Assembly: GCA_019637175.1 (NCBI GenBank) | Contig: JAHBWD010000033.1 | Coordinates: 1-64,000 of the forward strand | Direction: 5' to 3' | Length of the DNA: 64,000 nt | Origin: Labilithrix sp. | GTDB lineage: Bacteria > Myxococcota_A > Polyangia > Polyangiales > Polyangiaceae | Shown: positions 57,624 to 64,000 of the stretch, piece by piece | Layout of the letters: each line of letters opens with the position of its first letter | Numbering within the stretch: position 1 is the stretch's first letter | Position numbers and translations under genes: made by a program | The notes under the pieces: model-generated | Told to the model about the DNA's origin: nothing | Databases searched by the model: none | Seen by the model: the letters and a program-made list of their open reading frames with translations, nothing else

Positions 57624-59831
57624 TCAGAAGACTCCGAGCTCCGCTCGAAGGGAGAGCGCGAACAACAATAGGGACGTGACGCTGCCCTTCATCGGGAGCG
57701 GAGTTCCGTCATCGTCGAGCGCGTGGCTGTAGATCGGTTCGCCAAAGTGAGCACGCGGCTCGTAGGCGAGCCAGAGCGACCGGTAGAGCCGCGCGCGAGC
57801 GCTCAGGTACGCCGCCAGGGACACGTTCAGCGATCCCACTCGTTCGGCGGCTTCGCTGCCCAGCCCGTGCCCAATCATGGGGCCGAGCCCCGCGCCGAAC
57901 GCCCAGCGCGAGCTCGCATACACGCTCACACCGAGCTGCATCGGGATACGTGCGTAGGCGACCTGCTCGGGAGCACGCCGACTGGCTGCCGATCGTCCGA
58001 GGACGAAGTAGTCGCGCTCGCTCAACATGTAACCGCCGCTGAGATCGAACGCGAGGCGCCATCCTGCGGGCCGGTAGGAAGCCCCGAGCGTTCCGCCGCC
58101 GTAGGACCAACCGGATAGATCCTCGAAACGCGGACCGCGCGAGTCGGCGGCCCAGGCAAAGCCGCCACCGACGCTGATGTGCGCCATCACGGTCTTCAGC
58201 GTGTGCTCCGGTTCGGGAATCTCCATGCGCTCGGAGTCGATCACGACGCGATGTTGCGAGTACCACCGGTCGCCGTGCAGCTGATAGGTCAGCGCGGATC
58301 CCGGGCGAAGTCCCGCGGCTGGGAGGCGCGTGTCACCTGGTGGAATCAGGTACGGTTGACCGCCGCCGACCGTGACGTCGATGGCGGTGATGTGGTCTGC
58401 ATCACGCGACGCGCGGTCGTCGCCCCACGGGACGATCAGCTGGATATAGCGCTCGCCGCTCGGCAAGTATCCCGAGAGAGGCTGATCGTCGTGGACGAGA
58501 ACCTCGCTCCACACGTCGCTGTCGTAGTCTCGCTTCCGAAAACGCACGACGGTGGGGAGCTGGAACTGCACAGCGCGAGAAGGATGCGCGCAGACGTACT
58601 TGCAGAGCCTCCCGGCTTCCTTTGCGACGGGCGCACAAACGACACCCGCCTGGGAGAGCTCGGCGCGCGGGCATTCCTCCTGGGCCGCGTTCGCGCGCGG
58701 CGGCGCATAGATCGGGTCGGTGACCCAGGTGAAGGAGGTCTCCGTGCGTTTGAGCTCGATGACAGGCAGCGCGCGCTCCTCCGACCATTGAGCCGATGCC
58801 GAGCGGATCGGGACCTTGTCCAGCTCATGAGGCTTCGCGACTGCCGCCCGACAGCTGTCCGGCGTCGCGTCCTTCGCTTCGGAGCTCGCCGTGCGCGCGC
58901 CGAGGACCTTCAGCTCCCCAGCAAGGCCGTTCGGGACGACGATCTTGACGTCGGCGTTGGGCTGAACGTCCGTCGTCGTGCAAGCCAGGAGCTTCTGGCC
59001 GGCCGTCGCCGCGAACGACGTCGGCCCGCTCCAGCTCGCAGGAAGGCGAACGGTGCGCTGACGACAGCGCGTCGTCACCGGGACCCGGACGAGCGACGAG
59101 AGCCCGTCCGGCCGGCCCTGGCTCACGGCGTTGCGCTCCGTCTCGATGTAGTGTCCGCCGAGCACTCGCACGCTGAAGAAGTCAGCTCGCTGATTGGCGG
59201 GGACGTCGAGCTCCAGTGAGGCGACGTTGCCGTCGAAGTAGGGCTTCTTCAAGAGCGGCGTCGCGTCTTCGCCGGTGAAGGAATGAAAGTCCATGAAGAC
59301 AACGAGCACCCGACTGGCCGCGGGCGTGTCCGCCTTGTTGGCGCGGTTGTCGATGCACATGACGCCCAGCTGATCGCGCGACTTCTTCTTTTCGGCCTCG
59401 CCTTTGCCGACCTCTCGACTGGCGAGCGCATTGGGATCGAGGTGAATGACAGGATCGCAATACGACGATGAGCTCGGGTTGACCTGAAGGCCTCTGACCG
59501 CCTCGACCAACCGGTTCTCGCTGTTCTGTCCCTTCGCCAGTGCCGAAAAGTTCTTCTCCAACTTTTCCTTGTCCGACTCCGAGCTCGGTTTGCCGAAGCG
59601 AAGCAGGTTCGCCTTCTCGTCCATGGTGCCCAGCCCGATCACCGTGCTCACGTTCACGAACGTCGTCCGCTCGGCGCGCCGGTTCACGATGCACATCGTG
59701 GTCGGGGCATCTCCCGGCTCGGCGTCGAGCTCGAGAACGGCTGCGGTGGCGAGCGCCTCACGCGGGATGAGGAGCACGAGCGCCATGGCGAGCAGTGCCC
59801 CGAGCTTGCAGCGATCATCGAGGCGTCTCAT
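57624..59831 (-). CDS. Large exported protein with C-terminal outer-membrane barrel
   Basis: A 735-residue exported protein; signal peptide ends EALATA (about residue 27). The first 500 residues are beta-rich with several Cys (TTMCIVNRRAE, YCDPVIHLD, VMCIDNRANK, and later KLLACTTTDV). The last 190 or so alternate like a membrane barrel (SVGGGFAWAADSRG, WRLAFDLSGGYML, MQLGVSVYASSRWAFGAG) and end LSLRAELGVF with a C-terminal Phe. It is translationally coupled to the membrane caspase-like gene (ATGA overlap). It may be an outer-membrane receptor, pore or anchor for the caspase-like protein across the periplasm; function is inferred from layout only. Confidence 0.72.
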   Translation of the reverse strand: MRRLDDRCKLGALLAMALVLLIPREALATAAVLELDAEPGDAPTTMCIVNRRAERTTFVNVSTVIGLGTMDEKANLLRFGKPSSESDKEKLEKNFSALAKGQNSENRLVEAVRGLQVNPSSSSYCDPVIHLDPNALASREVGKGEAEKKKSRDQLGVMCIDNRANKADTPAASRVLVVFMDFHSFTGEDATPLLKKPYFDGNVASLELDVPANQRADFFSVRVLGGHYIETERNAVSQGRPDGLSSLVRVPVTTRCRQRTVRLPASWSGPTSFAATAGQKLLACTTTDVQPNADVKIVVPNGLAGELKVLGARTASSEAKDATPDSCRAAVAKPHELDKVPIRSASAQWSEERALPVIELKRTETSFTWVTDPIYAPPRANAAQEECPRAELSQAGVVCAPVAKEAGRLCKYVCAHPSRAVQFQLPTVVRFRKRDYDSDVWSEVLVHDDQPLSGYLPSGERYIQLIVPWGDDRASRDADHITAIDVTVGGGQPYLIPPGDTRLPAAGLRPGSALTYQLHGDRWYSQHRVVIDSERMEIPEPEHTLKTVMAHISVGGGFAWAADSRGPRFEDLSGWSYGGGTLGASYRPAGWRLAFDLSGGYMLSERDYFVLGRSAASRRAPEQVAYARIPMQLGVSVYASSRWAFGAGLGPMIGHGLGSEAAERVGSLNVSLAAYLSARARLYRSLWLAYEPRAHFGEPIYSHALDDDGTPLPMKGSVTSLLLFALSLRAELGVF

Positions 59832-62503
59832 TCGACACAGACGTGGGTACATTGTGGCTTCAGGGTTCCGCCCGTCGCCAGGAAGCATTTGCCCCTCGGG
59901 CCGGGCAGTGGGTCGCCGCTCAGGTTGTCGCAATAGACAGGGGGGCACTCGGTCAACGTTGCCGGCCAGCAATACCAAGCCTCGGTCGCGGTCGTTTCAC
60001 CCACCCACTTCGACTTCAAGGTGCCCACGCTGAGCTCCCCGTTCGCTCCGCGACACGTCGGCGGAAGGCTCGACCGTCGGCCGACCCGGAACGTGCCGCC
60101 ACGCGGCGCCTCGCAGCGGATGGTGCCGAGCTTCTTCTCGTCTTTGCCTTGCCCCGTGACGATGCTGATCTGGTCGGGTAGCGCCTGACCAGGGACCTCG
60201 AAGAACGCCTTGCGTTCCCCGCTGGACGGGCTCGCGAGGACTTCGACCTTCCCGGTCCTGGGAATGCTCTTGCTCGTGCACGCGAGCCAATGATCGGTCG
60301 TACGCGTCGGCGTCCATGCACAGAGGCCGTCGACAGTCACCGAGACCGCGCCGGCGCCGAACTTCGCGACGACCAACCCGTCGGGCTCCGACTTGGCGGC
60401 TGCCAAGAGCGCACCCGCGAGCTGCCCGTTCGCGACCGTCACTACGTTGCCTCGAGGAACGCCTATCTCGTGCGCGCCGCTCGGAACGGTGACGGCCACT
60501 TCGCCCTCGAAAGCGGGAGCGGACCAGGTGAGGCTCGTCTTGTCGCCAGCCGCCTGTGCGAGGGGAAGGCGCGCCCATGTTTCCACGTGCGCGTTGACGG
60601 GACCGGGATCGAAAAACTCCGCCGCCGAATCGCTGAACTGTGGGCCCATCGTCACACGCACGTCGGCTGCATCGGCGACCGCGCCGGGCACCACCTTGCG
60701 CAACGAGAAGGTCGCTCTCTTCGCCCTGGCCTCCGCGAGGCTGACCTCGCACGAACCGGGCTTCAGTGGGATGAGCGGCGGCGGCACGTCGGTGTACTTC
60801 CCGATCCCCCAGCGCTGCGGACAGAACGCATGGAGCCTCTTCCGCACGAGATGCCCGATGGCCGGGATGTCAGGTTGTTTCGCGGCGTATTCGGACGGAA
60901 CTGCCTTCTCGTCCGTATCGAAGACGTGCTTCCCCTTGAAGTTGGCTTGGCCGTTGCCGAGCATGATGCGCGCCGTGCCCGGCTCGATCGGATTGGGATC
61001 GCCCTCGTAGGTGAGCGCAGTTCTCCCGAGGTTGACCACGATGGTCCCAAAGGCCGCGATCGTCCCCGCGGGCAGCGCGATCACGACGAAGGCGAGGCTG
61101 AAGCACCACACGGGGCGCGGCGTCCACGTCGTATCCTTGCTCATCAAACCGAACTTCTTGATCAACCAGGCCAGCACGGTGGCCACGGCGCCGTAAAACG
61201 CGATGAGCTTCTGAACTGGCGTGAAGACGCCCACGGTCGCGAACGCCGTGTGCGCGGGAACGCTCAGAGCGCCGAGCAAGACGACGATGCTCGCGAAGAG
61301 CACCCATCGAGGAACGACGTGGAGCTTCGCTTCGGCGAGCAGCGTCTCGTCGCCGTGCTTGATCTGGACCTCGATGGTGGTCGTCACCTTGCTCGAGAAG
61401 GGCGGGAGCGGGAGCTCGCGGGAAGCTTCGATCGGCCAGGGTCGCCGCTTCCCGTCGAGCGTCGAATCAGTCTCTATCTCCACTTCCTCGACGTCATCGG
61501 TGCGCTCGTCTGCCGGAACGTCCTCACCGCTCATCTCGACGGTGGAGCGCGGCAGCGCGGTCGCTCGTTCGCGCTCGGATTCGGCGCCCGCGAGCTCCGG
61601 CGACGACCGCGGAGGCGCGGGGGCTTCCGCCGCCGCGGCAGGCTCCTCGAGGGCTTCCTCCGGAGGCGGCTCTTCGTCGTTGGCGAGCGGCTCTTCGGGG
61701 GGAGCAAAAAAGTCCCGATCCTGGATGCGGACGTGAAGGGCGAGCTTGTCGGGGAGCTCGCCCTCTGCCGGGGGATCGACCTTCACGAAGATCGGACCGC
61801 GATCGAGCACCCACGGCTTGGTCACCGTTCGCGTCCGTCCCGTTCCGATCTTCTGCAGGAAGCTCACGACCGGCGCAGAGGGACGGGCCGCCCGTTTCAG
61901 AACGAACGTCCCGAGATCGACGTTCCTCCGCTGGCACAGCCGCACGCTCTTGACGTGCTTGCGATGTACAGCCGACCTGCGTAGCGCCGCGACGCCCTCC
62001 TTGAACGCCGCGAGCACGCTCGTGTCGGGGCGACCCGCGGCCAAGTAGAACGCCGCGCAGAACTCGTTTGCCGCCGTCTCGGGAATCACGCCTTCGAAGC
62101 CGATGGCGAACGGCACGACGCGAGCCATCCATCTCGCCTGCTCACGCGAGTGACACGCCGAGAGAACGACGCCGCTGACGAAGCCGAGGCGCTGTACGTC
62201 AGCCGCGAGCCCTTCGACCGTCGCTTCGGCACTGGCTGTCTTCCCTCGGAACGGGCTCGCCTCTTCGAAGACCAGACGTCGCGCCGAGCTACCGTGACCG
62301 CTGAAGTGGATGAGTGTCGTGCGACCGAACCCCCCGGCAGTCGCCTTGCGCAGAACGTGAGCGACCTTCCAGAGCTTCGTCTTCAGGTACGGGCGTATCT
62401 CGCAAGTATCGGCTTCTGCGAGCGTGCTTAGCTCTTCGTCCCCGTCGATCGGAGCCTGATCGTTTGGACTCGCGCGAACGAGGGCGATGCGCAGCTTCGC
62501 CAC
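59828..62503 (-). CDS. Membrane-anchored caspase-like (CHAT/C14 fold) protein
   Basis: An 891-residue protein from the GTG at 62503, which follows GAGGAC. The N-terminal 175 residues are a compact caspase-fold domain: LIHFSGHGS with His70 and VVLSACHSRE with Cys117 give the dyad, and CEIRPYL and FAAFYLAAG-like segments complete it. An acidic/Pro-rich linker (about 270-370) precedes three membrane helices (about 397-415, 420-445, 463-483). The rest (485-891) is a beta- and Cys-rich, probably periplasmic part. It would link an envelope signal to cytosolic proteolysis. It is preceded by a small helical protein and followed, with a four-base overlap, by a secreted barrel protein. Confidence 0.85.
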   Translation of the reverse strand: MAKLRIALVRASPNDQAPIDGDEELSTLAEADTCEIRPYLKTKLWKVAHVLRKATAGGFGRTTLIHFSGHGSSARRLVFEEASPFRGKTASAEATVEGLAADVQRLGFVSGVVLSACHSREQARWMARVVPFAIGFEGVIPETAANEFCAAFYLAAGRPDTSVLAAFKEGVAALRRSAVHRKHVKSVRLCQRRNVDLGTFVLKRAARPSAPVVSFLQKIGTGRTRTVTKPWVLDRGPIFVKVDPPAEGELPDKLALHVRIQDRDFFAPPEEPLANDEEPPPEEALEEPAAAAEAPAPPRSSPELAGAESERERATALPRSTVEMSGEDVPADERTDDVEEVEIETDSTLDGKRRPWPIEASRELPLPPFSSKVTTTIEVQIKHGDETLLAEAKLHVVPRWVLFASIVVLLGALSVPAHTAFATVGVFTPVQKLIAFYGAVATVLAWLIKKFGLMSKDTTWTPRPVWCFSLAFVVIALPAGTIAAFGTIVVNLGRTALTYEGDPNPIEPGTARIMLGNGQANFKGKHVFDTDEKAVPSEYAAKQPDIPAIGHLVRKRLHAFCPQRWGIGKYTDVPPPLIPLKPGSCEVSLAEARAKRATFSLRKVVPGAVADAADVRVTMGPQFSDSAAEFFDPGPVNAHVETWARLPLAQAAGDKTSLTWSAPAFEGEVAVTVPSGAHEIGVPRGNVVTVANGQLAGALLAAAKSEPDGLVVAKFGAGAVSVTVDGLCAWTPTRTTDHWLACTSKSIPRTGKVEVLASPSSGERKAFFEVPGQALPDQISIVTGQGKDEKKLGTIRCEAPRGGTFRVGRRSSLPPTCRGANGELSVGTLKSKWVGETTATEAWYCWPATLTECPPVYCDNLSGDPLPGPRGKCFLATGGTLKPQCTHVCVE

Positions 62504-62510
62504 GACGTCC

Positions 62511-62852
62511 TCAGAACATGCCGACGAGCTTGGGCAGCAACCCAAGCAGCGCCGGCACGACCTTGTCGAGAAAGAACTTCCCCAGCGTATCGAGGATATT
62601 CTGCGTCGCGACCTCCATCCGGATGAGCGCCATCAGCTTGACGTGGTTCACCGTGTCCGCCGCCGCCGCCAGATAGGCCTTCTTCTTCGCTTCGGTGTCG
62701 GCCGCCGCGGCTTTGGCGTTGAGGCCGATGAGATCGGCCGCGCGCGCCTTGAGGAACGCCTCGTCTTCGGCCTTCCAGAGGTCGGCCTTCAACTGCTTGC
62801 CGGCGTCTCGAAGCGTGGTCGTGACTTGTAGCGTGAGATCGTTGTCGGCCAT
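62511..62852 (-). CDS. Small helical protein with amphipathic C-terminal helix
   Basis: A 113-residue protein with no signal peptide, rich in Ala/Lys/Leu and predicted almost all helical. The C-terminal 24 residues (LGKFFLDKVVPALLGLLPK plus VGMF) are hydrophobic with spaced Lys, like a membrane-lytic or holin-like helix. It lies seven bases before the membrane caspase-like gene. It resembles no family I can name. A second membrane-active effector, or a docking partner for the caspase-like protein, is possible. Confidence 0.7.
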   Translation of the reverse strand: MADNDLTLQVTTTLRDAGKQLKADLWKAEDEAFLKARAADLIGLNAKAAAADTEAKKKAYLAAAADTVNHVKLMALIRMEVATQNILDTLGKFFLDKVVPALLGLLPKLVGMF

Positions 62853-62861
62853 GAGTCCCCC

Positions 62862-63152
62862 TTATTGAGGCGTGTGCGCGCCGAGCCAGTCTTTGCAGTC
62901 TGCCTTCCAGTCCGCGATCGACTTCATGCATTTGCACGCGCCCGATTCGACCTCGGTCTTGCCGTCGGCCTGGTCGATCCGGCATTGCAGCGCCGAGTCC
63001 TTCATCACGAGCTGCTTCCGCACCGCGTCGTCGGGAATGAGCGCGTACTGCCCGTCGGCGCGCGCCGGCAGCTCCGTCGCGAACTGCCTGACCGATGGCG
63101 GTATCCCCCCGCAAGACGCAGTCAACAGCGCGACGACGAGCGCGATCCTCAT
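62862..63152 (-). CDS. Small lipoprotein, hypothetical
   Basis: A 96-residue lipoprotein. The ATG follows AAGGGGGTGAG, a strong ribosome site, and gives a short signal peptide with lipobox TASC (about residues 12-15). Three to four Cys (LQCRID, GACKCMKS, DCKDW) lie in the second half and could form disulfides. It is the first gene of the operon that continues with the helical protein, the caspase-like membrane protein and the barrel protein. It could be the outer sensor or inhibitor of that set. Confidence 0.75.
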   Translation of the reverse strand: MRIALVVALLTASCGGIPPSVRQFATELPARADGQYALIPDDAVRKQLVMKDSALQCRIDQADGKTEVESGACKCMKSIADWKADCKDWLGAHTPQ

Positions 63153-63796
63153 GCTCACCCCCTTCACATGTCGAGAAGACGCGATCGCAGGGCGTCTTTC
63201 AACCTGATCGGGTGTTTATCATCCTCCGGGGGTAGGACGGCTGCACCGGTCCGAAATAGATTCGGGCCCCGATGAAGACCCGCCGCGACGCGCGTGCCGA
63301 CGCCCGGCTCACGTACCAACCCGCCTGCATTCGCTGGCGCGCCCGGCGCGACGCGGGCTCGGGCTGCTAAGGCAGCTCGGAGGAGGCTTCGAGATCCGCC
63401 CGTTCGAGATCCCGGAGGTCGCTGGATCGATCGGGAGCTCCTCCGTCTGCGGTCGGTCGCGCGACCGTTCGACCGACCGTGCACGCCGCCCCCTCCTTAC
63501 GACGTTGCCTCCATCACGCCGGCCGCCCATGTCCGGGCGCGCTCGTCACGCTCACCGGTACGGGCTTCGACGTGCAGGTCCTCTGCTGCAACGCCCCGAG
63601 CGGACCTGCCACGGGATGCGGTGCCGGTGCGGGCGGCCAATGGGCGTGTACCTACGGGTCGCACGGGGCCGGGACATGCGGCGGCTGTCATCTCTACATG
63701 GACGCGGGGACGTAGACGTCCGACGCCTCTCCAGCTCAGTCGTCGATGATTCGCGCTAGGCCGCTCGGCCTCGTGTTCGACTAGAATACGAACGCG
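63153..63796. other. Gene-poor stretch, possible promoter and a doubtful Cys-rich frame
   Basis: Besides the inverted repeat at 63176-63198 I see no firm gene here. A plus-strand frame at 63479-63715 (78 codons from a GTG) has a Cys/Gly-rich end (CGAGAGGQWACTYGSHG, TCGGCHLYMD) like the tails of myxobacterial Cys-rich proteins, but it has no ribosome site or signal peptide and may be a gene remnant. Other frames here are Arg-rich shadows. Confidence 0.35.
63176..63198. promoter_or_regulatory. Inverted repeat upstream of the caspase-like operon
   Basis: AAGACGC (63176-63182) and GCGTCTT (63192-63198) form a 7-base inverted repeat with a nine-base spacer, 24 bases upstream of the lipoprotein ATG at 63152. 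Spacing and position fit an operator for the operon; it might also fold in the leader RNA. On the minus strand a TTGAAA lies just upstream and may be part of a promoter, but no -10 box is clear. Confidence 0.4.
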
Positions 63797-64000
63797 ATGC
63801 AGAAGGCGCTGCTCATCAGCATCCTCGCGGCGACGGTGCTGATCCCGATCTTCGCCGCGCGCGGCGGATCGGTGAAGCAGGCCGTGAAGCGGAGCACGGT
63901 CGCGACGGTCGTCTTCTGCGTCGTCTACTGGATCGGGCTCGTGTTCGTGTACCCGAGCCTCACGCCGTCGAAGAAGAAGCCCACGCAGCCGGGGATGACC
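63797..64000 (+). CDS. Small membrane protein, cut by window end
   Basis: The first 68 codons are visible. MQKALLISILAATVLIPIFAAR forms one hydrophobic helix, and TVATVVFCVVYWIGLVFVYP a second, followed by a basic Pro-rich KKKPTQPG. It is probably a short inner-membrane protein; no family is recognised. The end is outside the window. Confidence 0.6.
   Translation, partial: MQKALLISILAATVLIPIFAARGGSVKQAVKRSTVATVVFCVVYWIGLVFVYPSLTPSKKKPTQPGMT

Noticed and set aside
62504-62545. TTG start giving a CC-rich N-terminus on the membrane caspase-like protein
   Set aside because: It lies inside the preceding gene without a ribosome site; the GTG at 62503 follows GAGGAC.
62511-62852. Phage holin for the small helical protein
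   Set aside because: Only one hydrophobic C-terminal helix, no phage genes nearby, and tight linkage to the caspase-like gene.
63294-63749. A 151-codon plus-strand frame
   Set aside because: Arg/Pro/Ala-rich composition, no ribosome site, no recognisable motif; overlapping frames look alike.

Overview
The window reads as chromosome from a predatory or social deltaproteobacterium of the myxobacterial kind. Reasons: very high GC with strong third-position GC, many lipoproteins with Asp/Gly/Ala-rich linkers after the lipobox, several eukaryote-like Ser/Thr kinases with Pro/Ala-rich linkers, a MYXO-CTERM-type C-terminal tail, and many four-base start/stop overlaps. Species cannot be named from the sequence alone. 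I see no rRNA, tRNA, IS element, prophage or CRISPR array.

Layout. (1) 1-7.6 kb: a minus-strand run coding a TonB-dependent receptor, two HmuY-like lipoproteins, a MYXO-CTERM metallopeptidase and a trypsin-like protease (cut by the window edge). A lipoprotein metallopeptidase diverges from it across a region rich in GGCGCCAT repeats. (2) 7.6-13.7 kb: a membrane Ser/Thr kinase, an outer-membrane-type protein, glyA and a secreted alpha/beta-hydrolase-like protein. (3) 13.6-52.4 kb: genes of a Wzx/Wzy-type exopolysaccharide pathway, interleaved with secreted enzymes and signalling proteins. They include a priming glycosyltransferase with a GspE-N/MshEN-like domain, two left-handed beta-helix acyltransferases (one fused to a glycosyltransferase), two further GT-A glycosyltransferases, an ATP-grasp enzyme, a short Wza, a glycosyltransferase-acyltransferase fusion, a Wzx flippase, a Wzz, an O-antigen ligase/polymerase-like protein, a small P-loop-less CpsD-like protein, two polysaccharide deacetylases, two CE2-like SGNH esterases and a GH5 glycanase. 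Three SMP-30-like lipoproteins, two more Ser/Thr kinases and a cytosolic hybrid-free histidine kinase lie among them.

(4) 52.6-63.2 kb is the most striking part. A bacterial gasdermin gene (52658-53449) overlaps by four bases a gene for a large CHAT-domain (caspase-fold) protease (53446-55674). A convergent gene codes a compact metacaspase-like protein (55680-56492). A few kilobases on, an opposite-facing operon codes a small lipoprotein, a 113-residue helical protein with an amphipathic C-terminal helix, a membrane-anchored caspase-like protein with a His/Cys dyad, and a large secreted protein with a probable outer-membrane barrel. Just upstream of the gasdermin, two mutually exclusive RNA hairpins are possible, one of which hides its Shine-Dalgarno sequence. 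Together this looks like an abortive-infection or programmed-death island with three separate caspase-fold proteins. Bacterial gasdermins with adjacent proteases are known from earlier work; the second operon and the leader switch are not systems I recognise.

Starts were chosen from signal peptides, Shine-Dalgarno sequences and overlaps with the upstream gene; where two starts are plausible this is stated. Intergenic space is small; the only gene-poor stretch longer than 300 bases is 63153-63796.
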